This document shows, piece by piece, positions 15,259 to 22,905 of a stretch of DNA of 41,019 nucleotides. Source of the DNA: an uncultured bacterium. GTDB taxonomy: Bacteria > Verrucomicrobiota > Kiritimatiellia > RFP12 > UBA1067. The stretch covers positions 1-41,019 of the forward strand of contig CACZHC010000023.1 of the NCBI GenBank assembly GCA_902780865.1. Direction: 5' to 3'. The notes beneath the pieces were generated by a model. It was not told the origin of the DNA. It did no database searches and saw nothing but the letters and a program-made list of their open reading frames with translations. Within the stretch, counting starts at the first letter, position 1, and each line of letters starts with the position of its first letter. Made by a program: the position numbers and the translations under genes.

Positions 15259-15573
15259 ATGATATATCGAACCAGAGACGAGATGCTGAAGGTTCTTGGT
15301 GAGAATCTAAGAGCATCAAGACTTGCCGACAATCTGTCGCAGCAGACTGCGGCAGAGCGGAGCGGAATTTCTCTCAAGGCGATTCGCAATCTTGAGGCGG
15401 GCGAGAATGCGTCCACACTTTCGCTTCTTTCATACTGCCGAACCTTGCGCAAGACCGATTGGCTTATGACGCTCGCGCCGCCAGAAATCGACGACGCGAT
15501 GTTCGAGCGACGCTTTGCGCAGAAGAGGCGTCAGCGTGCGGGACGGACACGCAAGGAGGTGGCGCATGGCTGA
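15259..15573 (+). CDS. XRE-family antitoxin-like regulator (HipB-type)
   Basis: 104 residues with a Cro/C1-type helix-turn-helix at about 12-60 (LGENLRASRLADNLSQQTAA, then SGISLKAIRNLEAG) and a basic C-terminal tail. TAAGGA precedes the ATG by about 7 bases. Its end overlaps the HipA-like gene by 8 bases, the normal layout of HipB-HipA modules, in which HipB represses the operon and neutralises the kinase. The helix-turn-helix call is secure; the antitoxin role is inferred from the partner gene. Confidence 0.88.
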   Translation: MIYRTRDEMLKVLGENLRASRLADNLSQQTAAERSGISLKAIRNLEAGENASTLSLLSYCRTLRKTDWLMTLAPPEIDDAMFERRFAQKRRQRAGRTRKEVAHG

Positions 15574-16762
15574 ATTCAGGCATGTCAACCGTATCATGGT
15601 TTCGCTCTGGGGACAGCGCGTGGGCATGATTGTTTCGAATGGGTCGCGCGAGGAATCGTATGCGTTCCAGTACGACCGCAAGTTCCTCAAGTCGGGAATC
15701 GAGATTTCCCCGCTTATGATGCCTCTTCGCAGGGAGCCCTATGCGTTTCCCAATCTGCCGCGGAGCGAGTATGCGGGGCTTCCGCCTGCATTTGCGGATT
15801 CGCTTCCAGATGCCTTCGGACGCGGCTTGATCGACCGCTGGCTGGAGGAGAGAGGTTATGTCCGATCCGAAATCACCGCGCTCGACAGACTTGCCTACAT
15901 CGGACGCCGCTCGACAGGTGCTCTAACATACGAGCCTGATCACGGGCCGGGCGGGCGCCCCGCGGCCTTCGAGATGCGCAAGCTCGTCGATGCGGCGCAG
16001 ATGGCGGCCAACGGCGAGCTTGCGGATCTGGACGGAGCCGAGGCGCTTCGTGCGATAATCCGCATCGGATCGTCGGTCGGCGGCGCGCAGGCGAAGGCCC
16101 TTATTGGATGGAACCGCGAAACCGACCAGTTCCTCTTCGGCGACAGGGATCTTCCCGAGGGGTTTGAGCACTGGATAATCAAGTTCACGCCGAAGGAATA
16201 TCCGTGGCGCGGCAAGACGGAATACGAAATCTACAGAAAGGCCCGCGCGGCGGGAATCGACATGTGCGAGTCTGTCCTTTATGAGCTTGACGGACTCGGT
16301 CATTTCATGACGAAGCGCTTCGACAGGGATGGTACGCGGCATCATCATGTCCAGACACTCTCTGCGATGGCGCACTTCCCGATGTCCGTGCCGATGGAGT
16401 TCAGGACGTACGAGCAGTATCTCGCGACGGTTGACGCGCTCCATCTCGGCTACGAGGCGATGGAAGAAGCCTTCCGGCGGATCGTCTTCAACATCGCGGT
16501 GGACGAGTGCGACGACCATACGAAGAACTTTTCCTTCATGCTGAAGGAGGACGGCGAATGGCAGCTTGCGCCGGCATATGATCTTACAGGATCGAAATTT
16601 CCGTCTGACGATCCATGGTCTGCGCACGGCGGACGACATCAGCTGTCCGTCAACGGCAAACAGTCGAAGATAACGGACGACGATCTCCTCGCCGTCGCGG
16701 ACCGCTTCGCGATCGGTACGGCCCCGCGCGTCCTTCGCGAGGTCAAGTCGGCACTGGCGTGA
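15566..16762 (+). CDS. HipA-family Ser/Thr kinase toxin
   Basis: The start is taken at the ATG at 15566, preceded by AAGGAGG (15553-15559), giving 398 residues; an upstream in-frame ATG (15515) lies inside the XRE gene. It has the HipA N-terminal region (IMVSLWGQRVGMI), the phosphate-binding loop SSVGGAQAKALIG, the lysine-containing FEHWIIKF strand, and the catalytic/metal site DDHTKNFSF followed by PAYDLTGS. HipA of E. coli phosphorylates glutamyl-tRNA synthetase and induces dormancy; the target here is unknown. All main catalytic residues appear present, so the module is probably active. Confidence 0.9.
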   Translation: MAEFRHVNRIMVSLWGQRVGMIVSNGSREESYAFQYDRKFLKSGIEISPLMMPLRREPYAFPNLPRSEYAGLPPAFADSLPDAFGRGLIDRWLEERGYVRSEITALDRLAYIGRRSTGALTYEPDHGPGGRPAAFEMRKLVDAAQMAANGELADLDGAEALRAIIRIGSSVGGAQAKALIGWNRETDQFLFGDRDLPEGFEHWIIKFTPKEYPWRGKTEYEIYRKARAAGIDMCESVLYELDGLGHFMTKRFDRDGTRHHHVQTLSAMAHFPMSVPMEFRTYEQYLATVDALHLGYEAMEEAFRRIVFNIAVDECDDHTKNFSFMLKEDGEWQLAPAYDLTGSKFPSDDPWSAHGGRHQLSVNGKQSKITDDDLLAVADRFAIGTAPRVLREVKSALA

Positions 16763-16796
16763 GAAGTGGCGACAAGAACAGACGTCCTGCTCATTG

Positions 16797-16826
16797 TTGA
16801 CATTTAGCGAGCAGAAACTATATAAT
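16797..16826 (+). promoter_or_regulatory. Near-consensus sigma-70 promoter
   Basis: TTGACA (16797-16802), an 18-base spacer and TATAAT (16821-16826). This is the best housekeeping promoter in the window. It leaves a leader of about 68 bases before the ATG at 16901. Confidence 0.75.
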
Positions 16827-16900
16827 TCCTTTGCCGCGACAAGCATGCAGGCATCCTGCAAGGCATCGGAACAACAACCACACAAAAAAGGAACAATACC

Positions 16901-17179
16901 ATGCTCAGACTCAACTGCTTCTTTCAGGCCAAGGAAGGCCGTCTCGACAGCGCCCTTTCCGCCGCCAAGGAACTGACAGCCGCCTCGCTCAAGCAGGACG
17001 GATGCATCGCCTACGACGTTTTCGCGTCCGCGACACGCCCCGGCGTTCTGCTCATCTGCGAGACCTGGCGCGACGAGGCCGCGCTTGAAGCGCACGCCGC
17101 CTCCGAGCCGTTCGTAAAGAACGTCGCCATAATCAACGACTGCGGCGAAATGAAGATCGAAAAGTTCGACATGCGCTAA
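16901..17179 (+). CDS. Antibiotic biosynthesis monooxygenase-like (ABM) domain protein
   Basis: 92 residues, the size of YgiN/ABM ferredoxin-like proteins. Features are a beta strand LNCFFQAKEGR, a helix, GCIAYDVFAS, LLICETWRDEAALEAHAAS, and a C-terminal strand. Many members are cofactor-free quinol monooxygenases or small dimeric binding proteins. AAAGGAAC lies 8-9 bases upstream of the ATG. It is driven by the strong promoter at 16797. It precedes the chaperone gene in the same direction with a 122-base gap; a link to it is not evident. Confidence 0.85.
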   Translation: MLRLNCFFQAKEGRLDSALSAAKELTAASLKQDGCIAYDVFASATRPGVLLICETWRDEAALEAHAASEPFVKNVAIINDCGEMKIEKFDMR

Positions 17180-17301
17180 ACCGTTAATGCGGGTCTCGGG
17201 TAACGATCCTTGAGATCGCGGTTTCTCGGACGTCTGCCGCAGCGGTCCGTGAGGCCGCTGATGCGAAAACATCAATGCAAAAGAAGAGGTGGGGTGACAA
17301 C

Positions 17302-17772
17302 ATGGAATTCAAGGAGCTTATCGCGGGATTCGCCGCAAAATACGGGATTCAAGGACTTGACGGCGCCGACGGCGTGGCGGAACTCTACGTCGAAGGCTTC
17401 CGCGTGGAGCTGTTGGACGATCCGCAGACGCAGAGCATATTCGCCTGTGTCGAGATCGGGCTTCCTCCGCCCGATGCGAACGGCGCGTTCGGCGAGATGA
17501 TGCTCAAGGCCAACTTCCTGCTGCGCGCAACGGAGGGCGCGACGCTCTGCCAGAACCCCGAGACCAACGCCTACGCCGTCGTGCGACCGTTCCCGCAGGC
17601 GCTCACGGACGTCGAATCGTTTGCAGCCGGACTCGAGTCGCTTGTCAACCATGCGGAGAACTGGCGCAAGGTGCTTGCGGGACTTCGCGAGGCCGAATCT
17701 GCGCAATCCGCGGCCCAGGAGGTGGACGACTCGCACCACGACATGCTTTCAAGCGGATATTTTCATGTGTAA
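17302..17772 (+). CDS. CesT-type type III secretion chaperone
   Basis: The start is placed at the ATG at 17302, after GAGGTGGGGTGA; a longer form from 17275 would add 9 residues. 156 residues, acidic and cytoplasmic. The order of features follows class I (CesT/SycE) chaperones: an N-terminal helix (FKELIAGFAAKYGI), the strand pair of the core (VAELYVEGFRVELLDD, FACVEIGLPPP), MLKANFLLRATEGATLC, NAYAVVRPF, and a C-terminal helix (LESLVNHAENWRKVLAGL). These dimers bind the N-terminal region of one effector and deliver it to the type III ATPase. The next gene, 66 bases downstream, is the obvious client. No secretion apparatus genes lie in the window. Confidence 0.75.
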   Translation: MEFKELIAGFAAKYGIQGLDGADGVAELYVEGFRVELLDDPQTQSIFACVEIGLPPPDANGAFGEMMLKANFLLRATEGATLCQNPETNAYAVVRPFPQALTDVESFAAGLESLVNHAENWRKVLAGLREAESAQSAAQEVDDSHHDMLSSGYFHV

Positions 17773-17796
17773 CCTTTTTGCGTCTCGTGTGTATAC

Positions 17797-17824
17797 AGGT
17801 TGCAGGTTGAAAGTTGAAAAGTTG
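17797..17824 (+). repeat. Four tandem 7-base units (AGGTTGA type)
   Basis: AGGTTGC, AGGTTGA, AAGTTGA, AAAGTTG, followed by AAAGGA. The last unit merges into the ribosome binding site of the 876-residue protein gene. Similar short heptanucleotide tandem repeats are known from cyanobacteria and others. Confidence 0.6.
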
Positions 17825-17838
17825 AAAGGAACAGAACA

Positions 17839-20469
17839 ATGCCGGCACAGATCAATGCAAACTACAGTGCAAATTTCCAGAAGTTCGTCGATTTCGCGAA
17901 CAAGGCCTATGCGACGAAGGGAGAGGACACGGTCGCGCGATTCGAGGGGATGCCGAGAGGCGACTACAAGGGAACGTTTGCGTCGTTCCGGCGCACTTCG
18001 GACATGAAGGCGGCGAACGACCTGGTGCGCGATCTTTTTCGCAAAACGGTCGCGGACATGTTCGGCGGCGAGAGGAACATTCCCGACATCGTGCGCGACA
18101 ACATGAAGCTTGATGACTTCGGCAAGGGCAAGCCGCTAACGGCGCGGCGCATCAACCTCGTGAGGATCGCCATCGACACGCTGGGCGGCGGCAAGTTCAC
18201 GGATCCTGCGAGCATCTCCAAGGCGACATCGATGGGCTACGTCGCCTCCGAGATCCCGAAGCTCGCGCGCGTCGCGAACATCTACCAGCAGGCGACCGGG
18301 TGCACGGACGAGGAGGCGGAGACAGCCGCGCTCGATCCAAACTCGAAGGCGCGCCGCCTCTACGACTACGGTGGGCGTTTCACGCAGAATGTGGACGGCT
18401 TCAAGGCGGGGCTCGGCCTGATGGACAAGTTTTCGTCGTGGTACGACGACCTCGCGGGCGACCGCGAGGCCAAGCTCCGCGACACGCCAACGAAGCGCAA
18501 CGTCAACTTCGTCGCATGCTCCGACAAGGCCAAGATCGGCGTCGAGAAGTTCGTATTCGAGGAGCTTTCCGTCAACGGCAATATTCCGCTCGATGCGCAG
18601 AACCCCGAGGATATCTTCGGCATGGAGAAGAACCCCGCCATGCAGTTCGTCGGACGCGGATACGCGACGTCGCTTTCCAACTCGCTCGCGCAGATGCAGC
18701 CCGAGAAGCGCAAGCTCATCTACGCCGTGTTCAGTGCGCTGGACCCTCTCCCCGATGCCTCCAGCGACGGCAAGCGCGTCAAGGTCGACTACTGCCTGCT
18801 CGTGGCGGCTCGCGTCATGAAGAACTACGACGCCATTGCGGCGCTGCAGAAGTCCAATAAGCTCAATCGCGCCAACCTGGTGCCGATCCTGTGCCCTGAT
18901 GTCGAGGCGTCGCCCGAGAGCAGCAACTCGGAGCTTTCCACCGCCGTCCTCCGGCGCCTGTCGCAGAATCCCATGACCATGGGCCAGATTATGTTTCTCG
19001 CCGAGAACTCCGGCGCGACGTTCGACGAGGCGGAAGCCGCCCTCGCCTCGGGCACGCGCCTCGAGAATGCGCCGGGGATATCCTCGTTCACCGGAAAGCT
19101 CGAGGAGATGGACGGTACCGCGCGCGGCGGACGAAACACCATGATCCTCGACCTCAACCGCGCTTCGCCGCCCGTGTATACGGAGAACGAGGAGCCGGTC
19201 ATCACGGAAGAGAACATCAAGTTCGTTTTTCACCTGCCCAACGGCGAAACGCTTGAAGCGATAAACGGGTCGGAGAGCGATCCGGAGGTCGTCAAGGCCA
19301 GCAAGACCATCGCCGACAAAGTCGCTGAACTCTGCGGGAATGTTCACCCCAAGCAGCTTTCCAACGTCTACTATGCGCTCTCGCAGAGTGCCCTCAGCGT
19401 AAATCTCAACGGCGGATTCCTGGCACACGGCATCTCTTCCAACGAGCACATGGCCGTCACGTTCACCCTCTCGCGCAACGACGAGACGGGCGATGTCACG
19501 ATCAAGTATTCCGAGCCCAAGGGCTTCCCAGTCAAGTTCAACTGGACGACGACCATCGACGTGGAAGGCAAGTCTACAACCACCCCGATGCGCATCGACC
19601 ACGGACAGTACGAGACCGAGGCGATGAAGCATGTGGACGCGATCGCCGCGAAGCTTCCCGGCAATGACAAGGCGGCCGCAGAGAAGCTCGTCAAGGACAT
19701 GCTCGCGCATTGCGGCGACGACTTCGACCTCAAGGATGTCGTCTCAAGGCGCATCGCAAACATCTGCATCACCGCCACCGCACAACTGCGCTCGTCCGAG
19801 AAGATCAAGGAGAGAATCGACGCCATCGCCGACAACTTCAGGGAGTTTAGGGAACTCTCGAAGGACAAACCGGCCATCTACGAGGCGGGCAAGCGCATGA
19901 TGGTCGCCATTGACGGAAAGGCGTTGCCGCCGGGAATGATCGCCAAGCTCGTCCTGGAGGCGTCAAAAGCGAAGATCGACGCCATACGCAAGCTTTCCCC
20001 CCATTCATCGGCACTCGAAATCCACCGTGCCATCACGCAGTTCAGCGACAATATCGTGAAAGTCATGGTGGCGAGCGGAGCCGAAGAGAAGACCGATGGT
20101 GCGAACGAGAAGCAGGCATGCCGCAACTTCATCGCAGCAGTCATGATTGACCGCTGCGGCGGCGACAAGGCGCTACGCGCCATGCAGGGGGCGTTCGCCG
20201 GCGACAAGCCGGCCAAGATGCTCGCACTCTACGAAAGCGTCGTGAACAGCCAGCAGAACGAAGGCGTCGAGGACAGACTCATCGTTCCATTCGAGAACCT
20301 GGCGGCCAAGCACATGATGAACATCGCAAATCTCAAGGGCGCCATTGATGTCGCGCTCGACGGCGATTTCGGCGAGAACATCGTTTCGTTCAACGGGGAA
20401 TTCAGCGCCGACGAGATAAACGCCACAGAAATCCTTGACGACCTCTTGAACCTCGCCGCTCGTCAATGA
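17839..20469 (+). CDS. Putative type III effector or client, 876 residues
   Basis: ATG with GAAAGGA about 10 bases upstream. No Sec or Tat signal and no transmembrane helices. The N-terminal 35 residues are polar and weakly structured (PAQINANYSANFQKF), as expected for a type III secretion signal and chaperone-binding region. The rest looks alpha-helical, with a beta-rich central part near residues 455-590 (VFHLPNGETLEAI, MAVTFTLSRND, FNWTTTIDVEGKS). I recognise no catalytic motif or family. The CesT-like gene directly upstream is the main evidence that it is secreted. Base composition matches the neighbours. A large cytoplasmic protein is the alternative. Confidence 0.8.
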   Translation: MPAQINANYSANFQKFVDFANKAYATKGEDTVARFEGMPRGDYKGTFASFRRTSDMKAANDLVRDLFRKTVADMFGGERNIPDIVRDNMKLDDFGKGKPLTARRINLVRIAIDTLGGGKFTDPASISKATSMGYVASEIPKLARVANIYQQATGCTDEEAETAALDPNSKARRLYDYGGRFTQNVDGFKAGLGLMDKFSSWYDDLAGDREAKLRDTPTKRNVNFVACSDKAKIGVEKFVFEELSVNGNIPLDAQNPEDIFGMEKNPAMQFVGRGYATSLSNSLAQMQPEKRKLIYAVFSALDPLPDASSDGKRVKVDYCLLVAARVMKNYDAIAALQKSNKLNRANLVPILCPDVEASPESSNSELSTAVLRRLSQNPMTMGQIMFLAENSGATFDEAEAALASGTRLENAPGISSFTGKLEEMDGTARGGRNTMILDLNRASPPVYTENEEPVITEENIKFVFHLPNGETLEAINGSESDPEVVKASKTIADKVAELCGNVHPKQLSNVYYALSQSALSVNLNGGFLAHGISSNEHMAVTFTLSRNDETGDVTIKYSEPKGFPVKFNWTTTIDVEGKSTTTPMRIDHGQYETEAMKHVDAIAAKLPGNDKAAAEKLVKDMLAHCGDDFDLKDVVSRRIANICITATAQLRSSEKIKERIDAIADNFREFRELSKDKPAIYEAGKRMMVAIDGKALPPGMIAKLVLEASKAKIDAIRKLSPHSSALEIHRAITQFSDNIVKVMVASGAEEKTDGANEKQACRNFIAAVMIDRCGGDKALRAMQGAFAGDKPAKMLALYESVVNSQQNEGVEDRLIVPFENLAAKHMMNIANLKGAIDVALDGDFGENIVSFNGEFSADEINATEILDDLLNLAARQ

Positions 20470-20502
20470 AAGCGACATAGAAGACAATGCCACTCAATAT
20501 TT

Positions 20503-20531
20503 GCGTCCATGGGATCTGCCCCCATGGACGC
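20503..20531 (+). other. Perfect 11-bp inverted repeat with 7-base loop
   Basis: GCGTCCATGGG and CCCATGGACGC flank ATCTGCC. It lies 33 bases after the effector stop and 14 bases before the DUF1653 start. No T-run follows on either strand, so it is not a classic terminator. It could still end transcription, protect an mRNA end, or act as a binding site. Confidence 0.6.
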
Positions 20532-20545
20532 CAGAGACTGAGAAA

Positions 20546-20773
20546 ATGAAAATGACAGAAGAACAAGAGAGTCTGATTGGCCGCGAATTCCGGCACTTCA
20601 AGGGGAACATCTATCGTATCGAGGGATTCGCAAAGGATTCCGAGACGCTGGAGGAGATGGTTGTCTATCGTGCGCTATACGGAGAACAAGGTCTCTGGGT
20701 GCGTCCTGCAAAGATGTTCTTCGAGACCATCGAGCGTGACGGGAAGACAATGAAACGATTTGAGCCACTATGA
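20546..20773 (+). CDS. DUF1653 domain protein
   Basis: 75 residues from the ATG at 20546, with a second ATG two codons later (20552) equally possible; a longer frame from 20501 would start inside a hairpin. The whole protein is one DUF1653 domain: FRHFKGNIYRIEGFAKDSET, VVYRALYGEQGLWVRP, then MFFETIERDGK and RF. It is a small beta-barrel-like domain of unknown function widespread in bacteria. Its stop overlaps the next start (ATGA), so it is translated together with the tRNA methyltransferase gene. Confidence 0.88.
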   Translation: MKMTEEQESLIGREFRHFKGNIYRIEGFAKDSETLEEMVVYRALYGEQGLWVRPAKMFFETIERDGKTMKRFEPL

Positions 20774-21234
20774 AGCATAGCTTTTCAATCGTACTCCTGC
20801 GCCCTGAAATCCCGCACAACACGGGAGCGATAGGCCGGCTCTGCGTGGGGCTGGGCGTGCCGCTTCATCTCGTCAGGCCCCTCGGCTTCGCTCTCGATGA
20901 CCGCTACGTCGTCCGCGCTGGCCTCGACTACTGGCCGCATCTCGACGTCACGCTTCACGACACTTGGGATGAGTATCTTGCGGCGGCAAAGCCCAAGCGA
21001 CTCTTCTTTCTCTCAACGCACGGCGAGAAGTCACTATACGAATGCCGTTTTTCCGAAGGCGACGCGCTTGTGTTCGGCAACGAATCGTCAGGACTCCCGA
21101 AGGACTTCTACACCCGCTACAAAGAATCGCTTTTCAAGATCCCCATGCCCGGCGAACACGCGCGCAGCATCAACCTTGCAAACGCCGTCTCCATCGCCGC
21201 GTACGAGTGCTACAGGCAACTATCAGGAACATAA
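20770..21234 (+). CDS. trmL: tRNA (cytidine/uridine-34 2'-O) methyltransferase
   Basis: 154 residues, the usual TrmL length. SPOUT motifs are PEIPHNTGAIGR (motif 1, residues 12-23), VFGNESSGLP (motif 2) and IPMPGEHARSINLANAVSIA (motif 3), which together form the knot that binds S-adenosylmethionine. The enzyme methylates the wobble ribose of certain leucine tRNAs. Starts within the DUF1653 stop by a 4-base overlap. Confidence 0.93.
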   Translation: MKHSFSIVLLRPEIPHNTGAIGRLCVGLGVPLHLVRPLGFALDDRYVVRAGLDYWPHLDVTLHDTWDEYLAAAKPKRLFFLSTHGEKSLYECRFSEGDALVFGNESSGLPKDFYTRYKESLFKIPMPGEHARSINLANAVSIAAYECYRQLSGT

Positions 21235-21253
21235 TAACTAAGATGAAATCTGT

Positions 21254-21271
21254 GCCTCCGCGACTCCGCGT
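21254..21271 (+). repeat. 9-base tandem units (CTCCGCG type)
   Basis: GCCTCCGCG and ACTCCGCGT followed by GAGAC, in the gap before the flavin reductase gene. Closely related to the triplet at 22364-22390. Confidence 0.6.
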
Positions 21272-21298
21272 GAGACAACATAAAGAAAGGACAAAGAC

Positions 21299-21859
21299 AT
21301 GAAAAAGAACTTTGGCAAGAAGAACTGGATGTTCCCGATGCCGGTGCTGATGATCGGCACATACGGGGAAGATGGAACGCCCGATGTGATGAACGCCGCA
21401 TGGGGCGGAATCACGCTCGAGGACGAGATAACGATCTGCATCGACACCTCGCACAAGACTTGGGGCAACATCGCGGCGCACAAGGCGTTCACCGTCGCCT
21501 TCGGCACTGCTGACAAGGTTGCGGCCTGCGACTACCTGGGACTCGTCAGCGGCAACAAGACGCCCGACAAGGTCGCGAAGAGCGGCTTCACGCTCACGAA
21601 GAGCGAGTTCGTTGATGCGCCGGTCATCAACGAGCTGCCGCTCACCCTTGAATGCGAACTTGTCTCGATGAACGAGGAGAACTGCAACGTCGTCGGGAAG
21701 ATCGTCAACTGCGCGGCCGAGGAAGCGGCGCTTACCGACGGCAAGCCCGACGCCGCGAAGATGAAGCCGATCTGCTTCGACCCTTGCGCCCACGTCTATC
21801 GCATCATGGGCGATGCCGTCGCCAACGCATTCTCCGTCGGGAAGTTACTGCATTCATGA
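21299..21859 (+). CDS. Flavin reductase-like (FMN-binding split barrel) protein
   Basis: 186 residues. The opening (FPMPVLMIGTYGEDGTPDVM followed by NAAWGG) and the ITICIDTSHKTWGNI and FTVAFGTADK segments fit the flavin reductase-like domain of split-barrel proteins, which bind FMN and reduce flavins or other acceptors. It resembles the HpaC/DIM6-type single-domain proteins of anaerobes. AAAGGAC lies about 8 bases before the ATG. The stop overlaps the next start (TCATGA). Substrate unknown. Confidence 0.88.
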   Translation: MKKNFGKKNWMFPMPVLMIGTYGEDGTPDVMNAAWGGITLEDEITICIDTSHKTWGNIAAHKAFTVAFGTADKVAACDYLGLVSGNKTPDKVAKSGFTLTKSEFVDAPVINELPLTLECELVSMNEENCNVVGKIVNCAAEEAALTDGKPDAAKMKPICFDPCAHVYRIMGDAVANAFSVGKLLHS

Positions 21860-22404
21860 CTCCGAACGAACTATTAGACCACCCTGCGCTCGTCGCGCTC
21901 TTGGGCACGGCGGCGGCAGTTTGTTTGTGCTTTCTCGTGGCATGGTGCTACATCGCGATTAGGGTCCTTCGCACGCTAAGGATATTGTTTCACATGGAGA
22001 AACTTGGTTACAAACGTTCTCCATGTGGTGTATGGACATGGAGCAGGACTGTTGAAGTCCTCAAGGCTGCGGACAGCATGCCGACGCTAGGCTCCGCCAA
22101 GATGGACGCAATAAGACAAAAATTGCGCAAGCAGTCAGACTCGCCGGTTCTTGGCTGGTTGATAGCTGCGTTGGCCTTCCTGTTCGCCGCGATGGTTGTG
22201 ATTGCAGCAATTATAGCTGGACGAGCAGTTGTCGTGCTTGCGCTCTTGCCGGCAGCCGTAGTTTTCCTCGCTTTTCATCACGCCATCAAACACACCGACA
22301 AATACTGGCGATGCAAGGATGACGCCAACGCGATCGTCGCAAAGACATGCAAGGCGGATCTGAGATTCCGCGGCTCCGCAACTCCGCACGAGAACCCTCA
22401 TTGA
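21856..22404 (+). CDS. Unrecognised membrane protein, three predicted helices
   Basis: 182 residues from the ATG at 21856, which overlaps the stop of the flavin reductase gene. Hydrophobic segments lie at about 10-33, 100-118 and 121-142, the last two forming a hairpin. The middle loop and C-terminus are basic. Codon and base composition is less GC-rich than the flavin reductase gene. The final 14 residues (LRFRGSATPHENPH) are encoded by a 9-base triplet repeat and its flank, so the C-terminus may not be ancestral. No family recognised. Confidence 0.7.
   Translation: MTPNELLDHPALVALLGTAAAVCLCFLVAWCYIAIRVLRTLRILFHMEKLGYKRSPCGVWTWSRTVEVLKAADSMPTLGSAKMDAIRQKLRKQSDSPVLGWLIAALAFLFAAMVVIAAIIAGRAVVVLALLPAAVVFLAFHHAIKHTDKYWRCKDDANAIVAKTCKADLRFRGSATPHENPH
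22364..22390 (+). repeat. Triplet of 9-base units (CTCCGCA type)
   Basis: GATTCCGCG, GCTCCGCAA, CTCCGCACG, then AGAA. It is read through as coding sequence at the end of the preceding gene. Confidence 0.6.
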
Positions 22405-22428
22405 CTTTCATCGGCGTTTTGATATATT
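22401..22428 (+). promoter_or_regulatory. Promoter of the thioesterase gene
   Basis: TTGACT (22401-22406), a 16-base spacer and TATATT (22423-22428). The leader to the ATG at 22490 is about 55 bases. Confidence 0.5.
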
Positions 22429-22489
22429 ACTGTCCACACAAGCCGCAGAAACCGCGCGGCGAAGCGAAAACGAACAAGGGAAGACAAAT

Positions 22490-22879
22490 ATGACAATGGA
22501 AGAAGCCCGCGCCTACTTCTCGGAAGACCGGTTCGCCACCGAGAACGGAATAACGCTCGACGAACTGGACGGCGAACATGCCGTGACCTCGATGACTCTT
22601 TCGCCCCGCCACCGGAACGCCTTCGGCGGCGTCATGGGCGGCGCGATATTCACCCTTGCCGATTTCGCCTTCGCCGCGCTGACGAACGACCGCGAAAGAG
22701 TGACGGTGGCCCAGCAAGTCTCGATCAGCTATCTCTCTGCGGCAAAGGGGAAGCGCCTCATAGCGACGGCCCGCTACAGGAAGGACGGCCGCAGCTCGTG
22801 CGTCGTGAACGTCGATGTCGCAGACGACACCGGGCGCGACATCGCGCAGTTTGTCGGCACCGGCTTCAAGCTGAAATAG
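22490..22879 (+). CDS. PaaI-type hotdog-fold thioesterase
   Basis: 129 residues. The motif HRNAFGGVMGGAIFTLADFA matches the PaaI/YbgC hotdog active-site helix, with the conserved Asn-x-x-Gly-Gly turn and an acidic residue in the helix. The LSAAKGKRLIATARYRKDG strand pair completes the fold. It hydrolyses acyl-CoA thioesters, often aryl or short-chain ones; the substrate is not readable. ATG at 22490 and ATG at 22496 are both possible starts. Confidence 0.9.
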   Translation: MTMEEARAYFSEDRFATENGITLDELDGEHAVTSMTLSPRHRNAFGGVMGGAIFTLADFAFAALTNDRERVTVAQQVSISYLSAAKGKRLIATARYRKDGRSSCVVNVDVADDTGRDIAQFVGTGFKLK

Positions 22880-22905
22880 GCGGCAATCGACGTCGCCCGC
22901 CAAGC

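Noticed and set aside
18136..19710. Open frame of 524 codons antisense to the putative effector gene
   Set aside because: Arg/Val/Leu-rich composition typical of a GC-rich shadow frame. The plus-strand frame has the ribosome binding site, normal codon use and the chaperone neighbour.
22880..22905. GGCGG/CCGCC hairpin as bidirectional terminator between thioesterase and HlyIII genes
   Set aside because: Only 5 base pairs and no T-run on either side.
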